The notes: generated by a model not told the origin, from the letters alone. A stretch of 64,000 nucleotides of DNA from Burkholderiaceae bacterium (GCA_024235995.1 JACKLI010000001.1:62001-126000), one strand, 5' to 3'; shown: positions 16,582 through 25,769, counted from the stretch's first letter. Made by a program: numbers and translations.

Positions 16582-17766
16582 ATGGCGGACAATGCGCGCG
16601 TGTCCTCCGCCATCGCTGAACCTACCCCCTTGACCGAACTGGCCGCGCGCATCGCCGGCGACATCCAGGCCGCCGGCGGCTGGCTGCCCTTCGACCGCTT
16701 CATGCAGCAGGCGCTGTACGCGCCGGGCCTGGGCTACTACGCCCATGGCTCGCGCAAGTTCGGCCAGCTGGCGCGCGACGGCAGCGACTTCGTCACCGCG
16801 CCCGAGTTGTCGCCCCTGTTCGGCCAGACGCTGGCGGACGCGGTGGCCGAGGCCCTGCGGCACACCGGCACGGACGAGGTCTGGGAGTTCGGCGCCGGCT
16901 CGGGCGTGCTGGCCGAGCAGGTGCTGGGCGAGCTGGCGCGGCGCGGCCAGGCGCCGCGCCGCTACACCATCGTGGACGTGTCCGGCGCCCTGCGCGCGCG
17001 CCAGCAGCAGCGCCTGGCCGCGCACGGCGAGCTGGTGCAGTGGGCCAGCCAGCTGCCCGACACCCTGCGCGGCGTGGTGCTGGGCAACGAGGTGCTGGAC
17101 GCCATGCCGGTGCAGCTGCTGGCGCGCGTGGACGGCGTGTGGCACGAACGCGGCGTGATTTTCAAGCCCAATGAGGCTCCAGCCGGCGCCAGAAAAGCGC
17201 AGACAGCTATGATTTCAGGATCATTCGCCTGGAGCGACCGGGCGAGCCCGCTGCGCCCGCCCGTCGAGGTGGCGGGCGCGCACGACTACGTGACCGAGAT
17301 CCACCCGCAGGCCGAGGCCTTCGTGCGCACCGTGGCCGAGCGCCTGGCGCGCGGCGGGCGCGGCGCGGCGTTTTTCGTCGACTACGGCTTTCCCGAGGCC
17401 GAGTACTACCACCCGCAGCGCCATATGGGCACGCTGGCCTGCCACCGCGCGCACCGCATGGACGACGACCCGCTGGCGGACGTGGGCGAGAAGGACATCA
17501 CCGCGCACGTCAACTTCACCGGCATCGCCCTGGCCGCGCAGGACGCCGGCCTGTCGGTGCTGGGCTACACCAGCCAGGGGCGCTTCCTGCTCAACAGCGG
17601 CCTGGCCGAGCGCATGGCCGAGCTGCCGGCCACCGCCCGCGCGCCGGCCATGAAGCTGCTGGCCGAGCACGAGATGGGCGAGCTGTTCAAGGTCATCGGC
17701 CTGGCGGTGGGCGAAGGCTGGGCGGCGCGCGGCTTCGCGGCGGGCGACCGCACGCATCGGCTGTAA
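16582..17766 (+). CDS. SAM-dependent methyltransferase, MidA/NDUFAF7 family
   Basis: A 394-residue class I methyltransferase of the DUF185/MidA family, whose mitochondrial member NDUFAF7 dimethylates an arginine of complex I. Family features are GYYAHGSRKFGQLARDGSDF near the N-terminus, the SAM motif EFGAGSGVLA, GNEVLDAMPV, and DYGFPEAEYYHPQR. I chose the ATG at 16582; another in-frame GTG lies close by. A stretch around residues 195-212 (AGARKAQTAMISGS) is encoded by a copy of a short dispersed repeat and looks like an in-frame insertion compared with the rest of the protein. The bacterial substrate is unknown. Confidence 0.86.
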   Translation: MADNARVSSAIAEPTPLTELAARIAGDIQAAGGWLPFDRFMQQALYAPGLGYYAHGSRKFGQLARDGSDFVTAPELSPLFGQTLADAVAEALRHTGTDEVWEFGAGSGVLAEQVLGELARRGQAPRRYTIVDVSGALRARQQQRLAAHGELVQWASQLPDTLRGVVLGNEVLDAMPVQLLARVDGVWHERGVIFKPNEAPAGARKAQTAMISGSFAWSDRASPLRPPVEVAGAHDYVTEIHPQAEAFVRTVAERLARGGRGAAFFVDYGFPEAEYYHPQRHMGTLACHRAHRMDDDPLADVGEKDITAHVNFTGIALAAQDAGLSVLGYTSQGRFLLNSGLAERMAELPATARAPAMKLLAEHEMGELFKVIGLAVGEGWAARGFAAGDRTHRL

Positions 17767-17961
17767 ATGATCCGCTGGCTGATCGTCGTCTTCCTGGCCC
17801 TGGTGCTGATCAACGGCCTGGCGCCGTTCCTGCGCAGGTTCGGCCTGGGGCGCCTGCCGGGCGACTTTCACTTTCGCCTGTTCGGGCGCGAGTGGTTCAT
17901 TCCGCTGGCCAGCACGGTGCTGCTGAGCCTGCTGGCCAGCCTGATCGCGCGCTGGCTCTGA
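17767..17961 (+). CDS. DUF2905 family small membrane protein
   Basis: A 64-residue protein with two hydrophobic helices separated by the family-typical loop FGLGRLPGDFHFRLFGREWFIP. The gene starts directly after the stop of the MidA-like gene, without a gap, so it is probably translated by coupling. The DUF2905 family has no established function. It is an ordinary small inner-membrane protein in many proteobacteria. Confidence 0.85.
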   Translation: MIRWLIVVFLALVLINGLAPFLRRFGLGRLPGDFHFRLFGREWFIPLASTVLLSLLASLIARWL

Positions 17962-17984
17962 AAAAAAAGCCGCCCGCAGGCGGC
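17961..17984 (-). terminator. Intrinsic terminator downstream of the yegP-like gene
   Basis: On the minus strand, GCCGCC-TGCG-GGCGGC (17984 to 17969) is followed by eight T residues (17968 to 17961). It lies just after the stop of the minus-strand gene at 18010-18348 and also close to the end of the DUF2905 gene on the plus strand, for which the hairpin alone could help. Confidence 0.8.
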
Positions 17985-18009
17985 TCGGCACGGGACAGGC
18001 CACCCGCCG

Positions 18010-18348
18010 TCAGACTGCGCTCTGGTCGTCCACGCTGGCGCCGGGGGCATTACTGATGCATGACGCGATGCCGTGGTCGCGCGCCGCCTCGCTGGAATAC
18101 ATCTGGCTTTGGCCGATCACTTGGCCGTTGGTGGCCTTGAGCGTGAAGTAGGGTGAGCCGTCCTTGGCGGTCAGCTTGTCGTAGCGCGCCGCGTCGGCGC
18201 CGTTCTTCTTGACCGACTCGATGCCGTTGACGGCGCTGGCCTTGGCCTCGTACATCTCGCTCGTCAGGATGATCTGGCCATTGCTGGCCAGCAGGTTGAA
18301 GTGGAATTTGCCGTTCTTGGACTTCTTGAGCTCGAACTTGCCGGCCAT
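18010..18348 (-). CDS. DUF1508/YegP family protein with two tandem repeats
   Basis: A 112-residue soluble protein made of two copies of the YegP motif: FELKKSKNGKFHFNLLASNGQ (start) and DGSPYFTLKATNGQVIG (second), each followed by the S-E/Q-M-Y segment and a helix containing GIESV or GIASC. An AGGAGAAG ribosome site lies upstream at 18350-18357. Proteins of this family are common and small, with no proven biochemical role. The gene is monocistronic, with a clear terminator. Confidence 0.88.
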   Translation of the reverse strand: MAGKFELKKSKNGKFHFNLLASNGQIILTSEMYEAKASAVNGIESVKKNGADAARYDKLTAKDGSPYFTLKATNGQVIGQSQMYSSEAARDHGIASCISNAPGASVDDQSAV

Positions 18349-18425
18349 GTCTTCTCCTGGGTGGGGTTGAAAAACCCCTGCATTGTGACGGCACCCGCCC
18401 GGCTGGCAAGCCAGGCTGCCGATGC

Positions 18426-19580
18426 TCAGCTCTGGATCAGCCGCTTTTCCTTGGCGATCGACATCAGCATGCCCAGCGCCAGGCCCAGCGTGACCATGGC
18501 GGTGCCGCCGTAGCTGATGAAGGGCAGGGGCACGCCCACCACCGGCAGGATGCCGCTGACCATGCTCATGTTGACGAAGGCGTAGGTGAAGAAGATGGTG
18601 GCCAGGCTGGCCGCCAGCAGGCGCGCGAACAGGGTGGGCCCTTCGGCGGCGATCATCAGGCTGCGCAGGACCAGAAAGACGAAGGCGGCAATCACCATCA
18701 GGTTGCCGACCAGGCCGAACTCCTCGGAGAAGGCGGCAAAGATGAAGTCCGTGGTGCGCTCGGGGATGAACTCCAGGTGCGTCTGCGTGCCCTGCATGAA
18801 GCCCTTGCCCCACAGCCCGCCCGAGCCGATGGCGATCATGCCCTGCAGGATGTGAAAGCCCTTGCCCAGCGGGTCGCGCGTGGGGTCCAGCAGGGTGCAC
18901 ACGCGCTGGCGCTGGTATTCGTGCAGCACCACCCAGTCCTGGCCGTCGGCGCACAGCCGCGGCTCGAAGGCCAGGATCAGCGCCACGCCGGCGGCGGCGA
19001 TCAGCACCGGCGGCAGCACCAGCTTCCAGGGCAGGCCGGCAAAGAAGATCACCGCCAGGCCGGCGGCCAGCACCAGCATGGCGGTGCCCAGGTCGGGCTG
19101 CCTGACGATCAGCGCCACCGGCACCGCCAGCAGGCCAAAGGCGACGGCGAAGTCCAGCGCGCGGGTCTGCCCCTCGCGGCGGTGGAACCACCAGGCCAGC
19201 ATCATGGGCGTGGCGATCTTCAGCAGCTCGCTGGGCTGGATGACCACGCCCAGGTTGATCCAGCGCTGCGCGCCCTTCTTGCTGATGCCGAACAGCGCCA
19301 CCGCCACCAGCAGCGCCACGCCCAGCACGTACACCGGCACCGCCAGCTGCATCAGCCGCCGGGGCGGCACCTGCGCCACCACCACCATGATGCCGGCGGC
19401 GATCAGCATGTTGCGCCCATGGTCGACGAAGCGCGTGCCGTGATCGAACCCCGACGAATACATGGCCAGCAGGCCCAGCCCGGCCAGCAGCAGCATGGCC
19501 AGCAGCAGCAGCCAGTCGAGCCCGCGCAGGTGGGGCCGCACGCGCTGCCACGGCGAGGGTCGGTCGAATACAACAGCCAT
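18426..19580 (-). CDS. rodA: Rod-shape determining protein RodA (SEDS peptidoglycan glycosyltransferase)
   Basis: A 384-residue inner-membrane protein with about ten helices. SEDS motifs are visible: YSSGFDHGTRF after helix 1, KKGAQRWINLG, QPSELLKIATP, RQPDLGTA, the catalytic-region KGFMQGTQTHLEFIPE, EEFGLVGN and the C-terminal VGVPLPFISYGGTA. RodA polymerises lipid II glycan strands for cell elongation, together with a class B PBP. The usual partners mreBCD and mrdA would be expected upstream, but are not here; the plus-strand yqiA-like gene starts 40 bases from the rodA start. I chose ATG 19580; the frame opens to 19631. Confidence 0.93.
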   Translation of the reverse strand: MAVVFDRPSPWQRVRPHLRGLDWLLLLAMLLLAGLGLLAMYSSGFDHGTRFVDHGRNMLIAAGIMVVVAQVPPRRLMQLAVPVYVLGVALLVAVALFGISKKGAQRWINLGVVIQPSELLKIATPMMLAWWFHRREGQTRALDFAVAFGLLAVPVALIVRQPDLGTAMLVLAAGLAVIFFAGLPWKLVLPPVLIAAAGVALILAFEPRLCADGQDWVVLHEYQRQRVCTLLDPTRDPLGKGFHILQGMIAIGSGGLWGKGFMQGTQTHLEFIPERTTDFIFAAFSEEFGLVGNLMVIAAFVFLVLRSLMIAAEGPTLFARLLAASLATIFFTYAFVNMSMVSGILPVVGVPLPFISYGGTAMVTLGLALGMLMSIAKEKRLIQS

Positions 19581-19620
19581 GGCGGGATTATCCCGCGCAC
19601 CCATCCCGTAGCATGGCGCG

Positions 19621-20220
19621 ATGGCCACCACCCACCTGCTCTACCTGCACGGCTTTCGCTCCTCGCCCCAATCCAGCAAGGCGCAGCGGATGGCCGCGCG
19701 CGTGCGCGCCGAGCACCCCGCCGTGCGCTGGTGGTGCCCGCAGCTGCCGCCTTCGCCGCGCGCCGCGGCGGCGCTGATCGACGCCGGCACGGCCGACTGG
19801 CCCGCCGAGGGCATGGCCGTCGTCGGCTCCTCGCTGGGCGGCTACTACGCCACCTGGCTGGCCCAGCGGCGCGGCTGCCGCGCGGTGGTGCTCAACCCCG
19901 CCGTCGATCCCGCCCGCGACCTGGCGGCCCACGTCGGCGAGCAGACGGCCTGGCACGACCCGACCGAAAACTTCTTCTTCCGGGCCGAATACATCGACGA
20001 GCTGCGCGCGCTGCAAGCCGGGCCGCTGGCCGCGCCCGGCCGCACCCTGGCCATCGTCGCCAAGGGCGACGAGCTGCTGGACTGGCGCGAGATGAGCGCG
20101 CGCTACGCCGGCGCGCGGCTGCGCCTGCTGGAGGGGGGCGACCACGCGCTGTCGGACTTTCCCCGGCTGATCGGCGAGGTGCTGTCGTTTCTGCAACTTG
20201 CCCCCGATCAAAAATCCTGA
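19621..20220 (+). CDS. YqiA/YcfP-type alpha/beta-hydrolase (esterase)
   Basis: A 199-residue alpha/beta-fold hydrolase of the YqiA/YcfP family. The N-terminus LLYLHGFRSSPQSSKAQ holds the oxyanion-hole HGF motif. The nucleophile Ser is in GSSLGGYYA, and the catalytic His is in EGGDHALSDF. An acidic residue near AKGDELLDW completes the triad. Family members hydrolyse short acyl esters in vitro; the natural substrate is unknown. It lies just upstream of the RNase II-like gene in the same direction, separated by 113 bases that hold a dispersed repeat. Confidence 0.87.
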   Translation: MATTHLLYLHGFRSSPQSSKAQRMAARVRAEHPAVRWWCPQLPPSPRAAAALIDAGTADWPAEGMAVVGSSLGGYYATWLAQRRGCRAVVLNPAVDPARDLAAHVGEQTAWHDPTENFFFRAEYIDELRALQAGPLAAPGRTLAIVAKGDELLDWREMSARYAGARLRLLEGGDHALSDFPRLIGEVLSFLQLAPDQKS

Positions 20221-20253
20221 TTTGATAGCTGCTTGCGCTTGCTGCATCCGGGC
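20207..20253. repeat. Dispersed short repeat (AGCAAGCGCAAGCAGCTATCA family)
   Basis: Read on the minus strand this stretch gives GCAAGCGCAAGCAGCTATCA followed by an AT-rich run. The same core (GCGC-A-AGCTAT followed by T- or A-rich bases) recurs at about 17196-17215, 21494-21515, 44592-44620 and 55128-55156. Short, partly palindromic repeats of this look are, from memory, widespread in Comamonadaceae genomes. It starts within the last codons of the esterase gene. Confidence 0.55.
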
Positions 20254-20333
20254 AAACACCCGATTTCGTTCATAAAACGCACTTGGGCGGCCGGACCGGG
20301 GCGCCGCGGTTGATGGGACAATCCGTCCCCTCC

Positions 20334-22394
20334 ATGCACATGTTTTTCGACGAAGCCGGCAAGTTCCTGGCCGGCCGCATCCTTTCCGAGGCCGAAGCCT
20401 CCGCCCAGGTCGAGCTCGACTCGGGCAAGCGCGTCAAGGTCAAGGCCGCCAACCAGCTGCTGCGCTTCGAGCAGCCCGCGCCCGGCGAGCTGCTGGTCCA
20501 GGCCGAAACCCTGGCCGCCGACATCGACCCGGCGCTGGCCTGGGAATTCGCCCCCGAGGGCGAGTTCGGCTTTGCCGAGCTGGCGGCCGACTACTTCGGC
20601 GGCTCGCCCACCATCGTGCAGCAGGCCGCCGCGCTGTGGGCGCTGCAGCAGGCGCCGCACTATTTTCGCCGCGCCGGCAAGGGCCGCTTCAAGAAGGCGC
20701 CGGCCGACATCGTGGCGCAGGCGCTGGCCGCCATCGAGAAGAAAAGGCAGCTCGCCGCCCAGATCGCCGGCTGGGCCAACGAGCTGGCCGCCGGCCGCTG
20801 CCCGGCGCCCATCGGCGAGCAGCTCTACAAGATCCTGTTCAAGCCCGACAAGAACGCGCCCGAGTACAAGGCCGTGGTCGAGGCCGCGCGCACCGCGCAG
20901 CTGGCGCCGCTGACGCTGCTGCAGCGCGCCGGCGCCATCACCTCGGCCTACCAGTTTCACTGGCAGCGCTTTCTGTTCGAGAACTTTCCCCGGGGCACCG
21001 GCTTTCCCCCTCTCGCGGCACCGGTGCTGCCGCAGGACTTGCCGCTGGCCGCGGTGCAGGCCTATTCCATCGACGACTCGCAAACCACCGAGATCGACGA
21101 CGCACTGTCGGTGCAAGGCCTGGGCAGCGGCGCCGTGGTGCTGGGCATCCACATCGCCGCGCCGGCGCTGGCCATCCAGCCGGGCGACGCGCTGGACGAC
21201 GTGGCGCGCGAACGCCTGTCCACCGTCTACATGCCGGGCTACAAGATCACCATGCTGCCCGAGGCCGTGGTGCAGGCCTACACCCTGGCCGAGGGGCAGG
21301 CGGTGCCGGCGGTGTCGCTGTACGTCACGCTGGACGAGGCTACGCTCGCCATCCAGGCCAGCGAGACGCGCATCGAGCGCGTGCCCATCGCCGCCAACCT
21401 GCGCCATGACCAGCTCGACCACCTGATCACGCCCGACTGGCTGGCGGGCACCGCCGATTCAAGCCCCATCGGCTCGCAGCCGGCACCCATCGAGCGCGAG
21501 CAGCTATCGTTTTTGTATCGACTGGCGCAACACCTGAAGGCCCGGCGCGAGCAGGTGCGCGGCAAGCCCGAGACTTTCAACCGGCCCGACTACAGCTTCA
21601 AACTGGTCGGTAACGACGGCGAGGTGCCGACCGGCGATGAAGAAGTCCTGATCACCACCCGCCAGCGCGGCGCGCCGCTGGATTTGATGGTGGCCGAGCT
21701 GATGATCCTGGCCAACAGCAGCTGGGGCGAATGGCTCAAGAGCCTGGGCGTGCCCGCCATCTACCGCAGCCAGGCCAGCCTGCTGCCCGGCATCAAGGTG
21801 CGCATGGGCGCCAAGGCGCTGCCGCACGCCGGCATCGGCGTGCCCAGCTACGCCTGGAGCACCTCGCCGCTGCGCCGCTATGTCGATCTGGTCAACCAGT
21901 GGCAGATCATCGCCGCCGCGCGCCACGGCACGGCCGCCGCGCTGGCCGCGCCCTTCAAGCCCAAGGACGCGCAGCTGTTCGCCATCATCAGCGCCTTCGA
22001 CGCCGCCTACAGCGCCTACAACGGCCACCAGGCCAGCATGGAGCGCTTCTGGACGCTGCAATACCTGCAGCAGCACGGCCTGAGCGAGCTGGACGCCAGC
22101 CTGCTGCGCGAGCAGCCCGGCGGCGCCTGGCTGGCGCGCGCCGACGAGCTGCCGCTGGTGTTCACCGTCATGGGCTCGCAGACGCTGGTGCGCGGCGCCC
22201 GCGTGCGCGTCAAGCTGGGCGCCATCGACCCCATCGCGCTGGACGTGCACGGCAGCGTGACCGAGGTGCTGGGCGAGCAGGCCGCGCCCAGCGCCGCCGA
22301 CGGCGCCGAGGACGACGAGGACGCCGCCGGCCCGCTGAGCATCGCGGTCGACGTGGGCGAGCCCGAGCCCGACGGCAAGGGCCCGGCCGCATGA
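20334..22394 (+). CDS. RNB-domain exoribonuclease (RNase II family)
   Basis: A protein of about 686 residues that should degrade RNA 3' to 5'. The RNB catalytic domain shows the metal-binding aspartates in SIDDSQTTEIDDALSV and continues through RLSTVYMPGYKITMLPE and LMILANSSWGEWL to YAWSTSPLRRYVDLVNQWQI, which is typical of the family. The N-terminal cold-shock-like region is less conserved, and an acidic low-complexity tail (EDDEDAAG) closes the protein. ATG 20334 or 20340 are both plausible starts. Its stop overlaps the tonB-like gene (ATGA). The codons near 21494-21515 coincide with a dispersed repeat. Confidence 0.9.
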   Translation: MHMFFDEAGKFLAGRILSEAEASAQVELDSGKRVKVKAANQLLRFEQPAPGELLVQAETLAADIDPALAWEFAPEGEFGFAELAADYFGGSPTIVQQAAALWALQQAPHYFRRAGKGRFKKAPADIVAQALAAIEKKRQLAAQIAGWANELAAGRCPAPIGEQLYKILFKPDKNAPEYKAVVEAARTAQLAPLTLLQRAGAITSAYQFHWQRFLFENFPRGTGFPPLAAPVLPQDLPLAAVQAYSIDDSQTTEIDDALSVQGLGSGAVVLGIHIAAPALAIQPGDALDDVARERLSTVYMPGYKITMLPEAVVQAYTLAEGQAVPAVSLYVTLDEATLAIQASETRIERVPIAANLRHDQLDHLITPDWLAGTADSSPIGSQPAPIEREQLSFLYRLAQHLKARREQVRGKPETFNRPDYSFKLVGNDGEVPTGDEEVLITTRQRGAPLDLMVAELMILANSSWGEWLKSLGVPAIYRSQASLLPGIKVRMGAKALPHAGIGVPSYAWSTSPLRRYVDLVNQWQIIAAARHGTAAALAAPFKPKDAQLFAIISAFDAAYSAYNGHQASMERFWTLQYLQQHGLSELDASLLREQPGGAWLARADELPLVFTVMGSQTLVRGARVRVKLGAIDPIALDVHGSVTEVLGEQAAPSAADGAEDDEDAAGPLSIAVDVGEPEPDGKGPAA

Positions 22395-23308
22395 TGGCCG
22401 CGCGCCTGCCGCAGCTGCCCTCGTGGCGCGCGTTCAGCACCCTGCAGTGGGCGCTGGCGGTGTCGGTGCTGGTGCACGCCGCGCTGCTGACGGTGCGCTT
22501 CGTCAACCCCGAGGGCTTTGCGCGGGTGTTCCAGGACAACACGCTGGACGTCATCCTGGTCAACGCCAAGTCGGACGAGAAACCGGCCAAGGCCCAGGCC
22601 ATCGCCCAGCACAGCCTGGCCGGCGGCGGCGAGGCCAAGGACGCGCGCATCGTCAGCACGCCGCTGCCGCCCAGCCCGCGCGAGGCCGAGGGCAACGACG
22701 CCATCGACGAGAACCGCCGCCAGATCGACCACATGCAGCGCCAGCAGGAGCTGCTGCTGGCCCAGGTGCGCGAGCAGCTGGCCGCCATGCCCCAGCCCGC
22801 GCCCGAGGCTGCCCGCGACGACCCGCAGGCGCGCGCCGAGCAGGAGCGCCGCGAGCAGCTGCAAAAGCTGCTGGCCGCCATTGAAAAGCGCGTCGAGGAA
22901 GAAAACGCGCGCCCGCGCAAGCGCTACCTCAGCCCCGCCACGCTGGGCGCCACCTACGCGACGTACTACGACGACATGCGCCGCAAGATCGAGCAGGTGG
23001 GCACCGCCAACTTTCCGCACGTGGCCGGGCGCAAGCTGTACGGCGAGCTGCTGATGGCGCTGCTGATCAACCACGACGGCCGCATCCTGGACGCGCGCGT
23101 GGTGCGCGGCTCGGGCAACCGCATGCTCGACCGCCTGGCCGAGGCCATCGCGCAAAAGGCCGCGCCCTTCGGCCCCTTCACGCCCGCCATGCGCAAGGAC
23201 ACCGACCAGTTCGACGTCACGGCGCGCTTTCGCTTCACGCACGAGCAGACGCTGGAGACCACGCTGCAGGCCGACGAGCTGAGCGCCACCGTCCGGAGCG
23301 GCCGCTGA
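22391..23308 (+). CDS. TonB-family protein
   Basis: A 305-residue protein with one N-terminal membrane helix (WALAVSVLVHAALLTVRFV), a long Gln/Glu/Arg-rich helical linker instead of the classical proline-rich spacer, and a C-terminal TonB fold with KLYGELLMALLINHDGRI and the usual VVRGSGNRMLDRLA. TonB proteins transmit proton-motive energy from ExbBD to outer-membrane transporters. No exbB/exbD genes are nearby. The start overlaps the RNase gene (ATGA), and the stop overlaps the mtgA start (TGATG). It could therefore be an envelope protein that only uses a TonB fold. Confidence 0.85.
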   Translation: MMAARLPQLPSWRAFSTLQWALAVSVLVHAALLTVRFVNPEGFARVFQDNTLDVILVNAKSDEKPAKAQAIAQHSLAGGGEAKDARIVSTPLPPSPREAEGNDAIDENRRQIDHMQRQQELLLAQVREQLAAMPQPAPEAARDDPQARAEQERREQLQKLLAAIEKRVEEENARPRKRYLSPATLGATYATYYDDMRRKIEQVGTANFPHVAGRKLYGELLMALLINHDGRILDARVVRGSGNRMLDRLAEAIAQKAAPFGPFTPAMRKDTDQFDVTARFRFTHEQTLETTLQADELSATVRSGR

Positions 23309-24033
23309 TGCGCCTGCTGGGGCGTTGGCTGCTGCTGGCCGTGACCGGCGCCGTGCTGCTGCAGCTGTTCTTCATCGGCCGCATCGCCCTGACGGTGCTC
23401 GTCGATCCGCAGTCCACCACCTTCGAGCGCTCCGAGGCCTGGCGCCTGGCCAGCCAGGGCGAGCTGCGCTGGAGCCAGCAGTGGCGCGACTACGGCCAGA
23501 TCTCGGACCAGCTCAAGCGCGCCGTCATCGCGTCCGAAGACGACGGCTTCACCAACCACGAGGGCGTGGACTGGGAAGCCATGGAGCGCGCCTGGGAGCG
23601 CAACGCCAAGGCCGAGCAGGCGGCGGCCGAGCGCGCCGCGAAAGAGCTGCCGGCGCGCCCCATCAAGATTCGCGGCGGCTCCACCATCACCCAGCAGCTG
23701 GCCAAGAACCTGCTGCTGTCGGGCGAGCGCACGCTGCTGCGCAAGGGCCAGGAGCTGGTGCTGACCTTCGCGCTGGAGCGCCTGCTGACCAAGCGCCGCA
23801 TCCTGGAGCTGTACCTGAACCACGTCGAATGGGGCACCGGCGTGTTCGGCGCCGAGGCCGCCGCGCGGCACTACTTCAGGAAAAGCGCCGCGCAACTGAG
23901 CGCCTGGGAGGCCGCGCGCCTGGCCGTCATGCTGCCGCGCCCGCGCTACTTCGAGCAGCGCCCGCGCTCGGCCTACCTCAGCCAGCGCGCGCGCGTCATC
24001 GTCGGCCGCATGCGGGCGGCCGAACTGCCATGA
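23308..24033 (+). CDS. mtgA: Monofunctional peptidoglycan glycosyltransferase
   Basis: A 241-residue glycosyltransferase family 51 enzyme that polymerises glycan strands from lipid II. An N-terminal helix anchors it (LLLAVTGAVLLQLFFIG). The five GT51 motifs are present: IASEDDGFTNHEGVDW with the catalytic Glu, RGGSTITQQLAKNL, RKGQELVLTFALE, KRRILELYLNHVEWG and AARHYF. A lysine/alanine-rich insert (about residues 92-115) sits between motifs 1 and 2. It overlaps the tonB-like gene upstream and ruvC downstream, so all three are probably co-translated. Confidence 0.93.
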   Translation: MRLLGRWLLLAVTGAVLLQLFFIGRIALTVLVDPQSTTFERSEAWRLASQGELRWSQQWRDYGQISDQLKRAVIASEDDGFTNHEGVDWEAMERAWERNAKAEQAAAERAAKELPARPIKIRGGSTITQQLAKNLLLSGERTLLRKGQELVLTFALERLLTKRRILELYLNHVEWGTGVFGAEAAARHYFRKSAAQLSAWEAARLAVMLPRPRYFEQRPRSAYLSQRARVIVGRMRAAELP

Positions 24034-24569
24034 GGATTCTGGGCATCGACCCCGGCCTGCGCAGCACCGGCTTCGGCGTGCTGGACGTCGACGGCCCGCG
24101 CCTGGCCTACGTCGCCAGCGGCGTCATCCGCACGCACGACGCCGCGCAGGGCGACCTGCCCGCGCGCCTGAAGCTGCTGTTCGACGGCATCCACGAGGTG
24201 CACGCGCGCTACCAGCCGCAGGCGGCGGTGGTGGAGATCGTCTTCGTCAACGTCAACCCGCAGGCCACCCTGCTGCTGGGCCAGGCGCGCGGCGCCTGCA
24301 TCACGGCGCTGGTGCATTGCGGCCTGCCGGTGGCCGAATACACCGCGCTGCAAATGAAAAAGGCCGTGGCCGGCCACGGCAAGGCCGCCAAGGCGCAGGT
24401 GCAGGCCATGGTGCAGCGCCTGCTGAACCTGCCCCAGGCCCCGGGCCCGGACGCCGCCGACGCGCTGGGCCTGGCCATCACGCATGCGCATGCGGGCACC
24501 ACCCTGGCGCGCCTGCACGCCTCGGGCCTGGCACGCACCACCAGCAGCATGTACCGCCGGGGGCGCTGA
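24030..24569 (+). CDS. ruvC: Holliday junction resolvase RuvC
   Basis: A 179-residue endonuclease that cuts Holliday junctions made by RuvAB. Catalytic acidic residues are in GIDPGLRSTGFG (Asp7), VVEIVFVN (Glu), and GPDAADALGLA (two Asp). The KKAVAGHGKAAKAQV segment is the DNA-contacting loop. The length is normal. The ATG overlaps the mtgA stop (ATGA). No ruvA or ruvB is adjacent; the next gene is on the other strand. Confidence 0.95.
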   Translation: MRILGIDPGLRSTGFGVLDVDGPRLAYVASGVIRTHDAAQGDLPARLKLLFDGIHEVHARYQPQAAVVEIVFVNVNPQATLLLGQARGACITALVHCGLPVAEYTALQMKKAVAGHGKAAKAQVQAMVQRLLNLPQAPGPDAADALGLAITHAHAGTTLARLHASGLARTTSSMYRRGR

Positions 24570-24585
24570 CGGCAGGCCGGTCAGA

Positions 24586-25662
24586 TCAGCCCAGGAACAG
24601 GCGGTTCAGCAGCGCCCCGCCCGCCACCAGCCAGCCGAACAGCAGCAAGGCCAGCAGCAGCGGCCGCAGGCCCGCCTTGCGGATGGCGCTGGCGTGGGTG
24701 GTCAGGCCCAGCGCGGCCATGGCCATGGCCAGCAGGTGGTTGTCCAGCGCGGTGGCCGCCGCCGTCACGGGCTGGGGCAGCCACTGCAGCGAGTTGAATG
24801 CCACCACCGCCACGAAGCCGACGGCAAACCAGGGCACCGTCAGGCGCGGCGCCTGCAGGTCCGCCGCGCCGCCCGCCCGCCGGTCCGGGTGCCGCGCCAG
24901 CCAGGCCGACAGCGCCAGCAGGAAGGGTGCCAGCATCATCACGCGCACCATCTTGACGATCACGGCCGTGTCCGTCGCCTCCGCGCCGATGGCGTTGCCC
25001 GCGGCAACCACCTGGGCCACCTCGTGCACGGTGGAGCCGATGTAGATGCCGAAGGCGCGCTCGCCGCCGGCCAGCCAGCCCGCGTGCTGGTTGAGCGCGT
25101 ACAGCGCCGGATACAGAAAGGTGGCGATGGTGCCGAACACCACCACCGTGGCGACGGCCACGGCCACCTCCTCCGCGCGGCCCTTGACCACGGGCTCGGC
25201 CGCCAGCACGGCGGCGGCGCCGCAGATCGAGCTGCCGGCGCCGATCAGCATGGCCGTGGAGCGCTCCAGCCCCAGCCAGCGCGTGCCCAGCCACACCGCC
25301 AGCGTGAAGGTGCCGCACACCACCACGGCGTCGATCAGCACCCCGGCCGCGCCCACGTGGACCACGTCCTGCACCGTCAGCCGCAGGCCGTACAGCACGA
25401 TGCCCAGGCGCAGCAGGTTCTGCTTGGAAAAGCCCACCCCCGGCCCCGCCTGCGCGGCGATGCGCGCGTAGCCCAGGTTGCCCACCAGCATGCCCAGCAC
25501 GATGGCCAGGCTGAGCCCGCTCAGGCCCGCGGCCTGCACCCAGTCGTACTCGGCCAGCCAGATCGCCAGCCAGCCCAGGCCGGCGCTGAGCGCCAGGCCC
25601 GGCAGCAGGCGGCCCGCCGCGCCCCAGGCATCCCCCTCGATCGATCGCGACAAAGCAGACAT
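24586..25662 (-). CDS. YeiH/UPF0324 family putative sulfate exporter
   Basis: A 358-residue membrane protein with about ten helices. Family features include GIVLYGLRLTVQDV, GAGSSICGAAAVLA and STVHEVAQVVAAG. Homologues in this family are annotated as putative sulfate (or organosulfonate-derived) exporters, but direct transport evidence is thin. A LysR-type regulator gene is divergently arranged 123 bases away, as yeiE is to yeiH in E. coli. ATG 25662 gives the conserved start; the frame stays open far upstream. Confidence 0.87.
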   Translation of the reverse strand: MSALSRSIEGDAWGAAGRLLPGLALSAGLGWLAIWLAEYDWVQAAGLSGLSLAIVLGMLVGNLGYARIAAQAGPGVGFSKQNLLRLGIVLYGLRLTVQDVVHVGAAGVLIDAVVVCGTFTLAVWLGTRWLGLERSTAMLIGAGSSICGAAAVLAAEPVVKGRAEEVAVAVATVVVFGTIATFLYPALYALNQHAGWLAGGERAFGIYIGSTVHEVAQVVAAGNAIGAEATDTAVIVKMVRVMMLAPFLLALSAWLARHPDRRAGGAADLQAPRLTVPWFAVGFVAVVAFNSLQWLPQPVTAAATALDNHLLAMAMAALGLTTHASAIRKAGLRPLLLALLLFGWLVAGGALLNRLFLG

Positions 25663-25752
25663 TCGCACCCCATGGCTGTCACGCACCCGGATGTGCGCAT
25701 GGCGGGACTCTAGGGACCGCCCATCAATCCGTCCAACGAGTTGTTTTTGTAT

Positions 25753-25769
25753 GATCAAGCTGATTGATC
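25753..25769. promoter_or_regulatory. Inverted repeat in the yeiH/LysR divergent promoter region
   Basis: GATCAA-GCTGA-TTGATC is a perfect 6+6 inverted repeat 17 bases before the LysR start codon, within the 123-base region between the divergent genes. Its dyad form and place suit a LysR-family operator for autoregulation and control of the divergent yeiH-like gene. This is inference from position and symmetry. Confidence 0.5.
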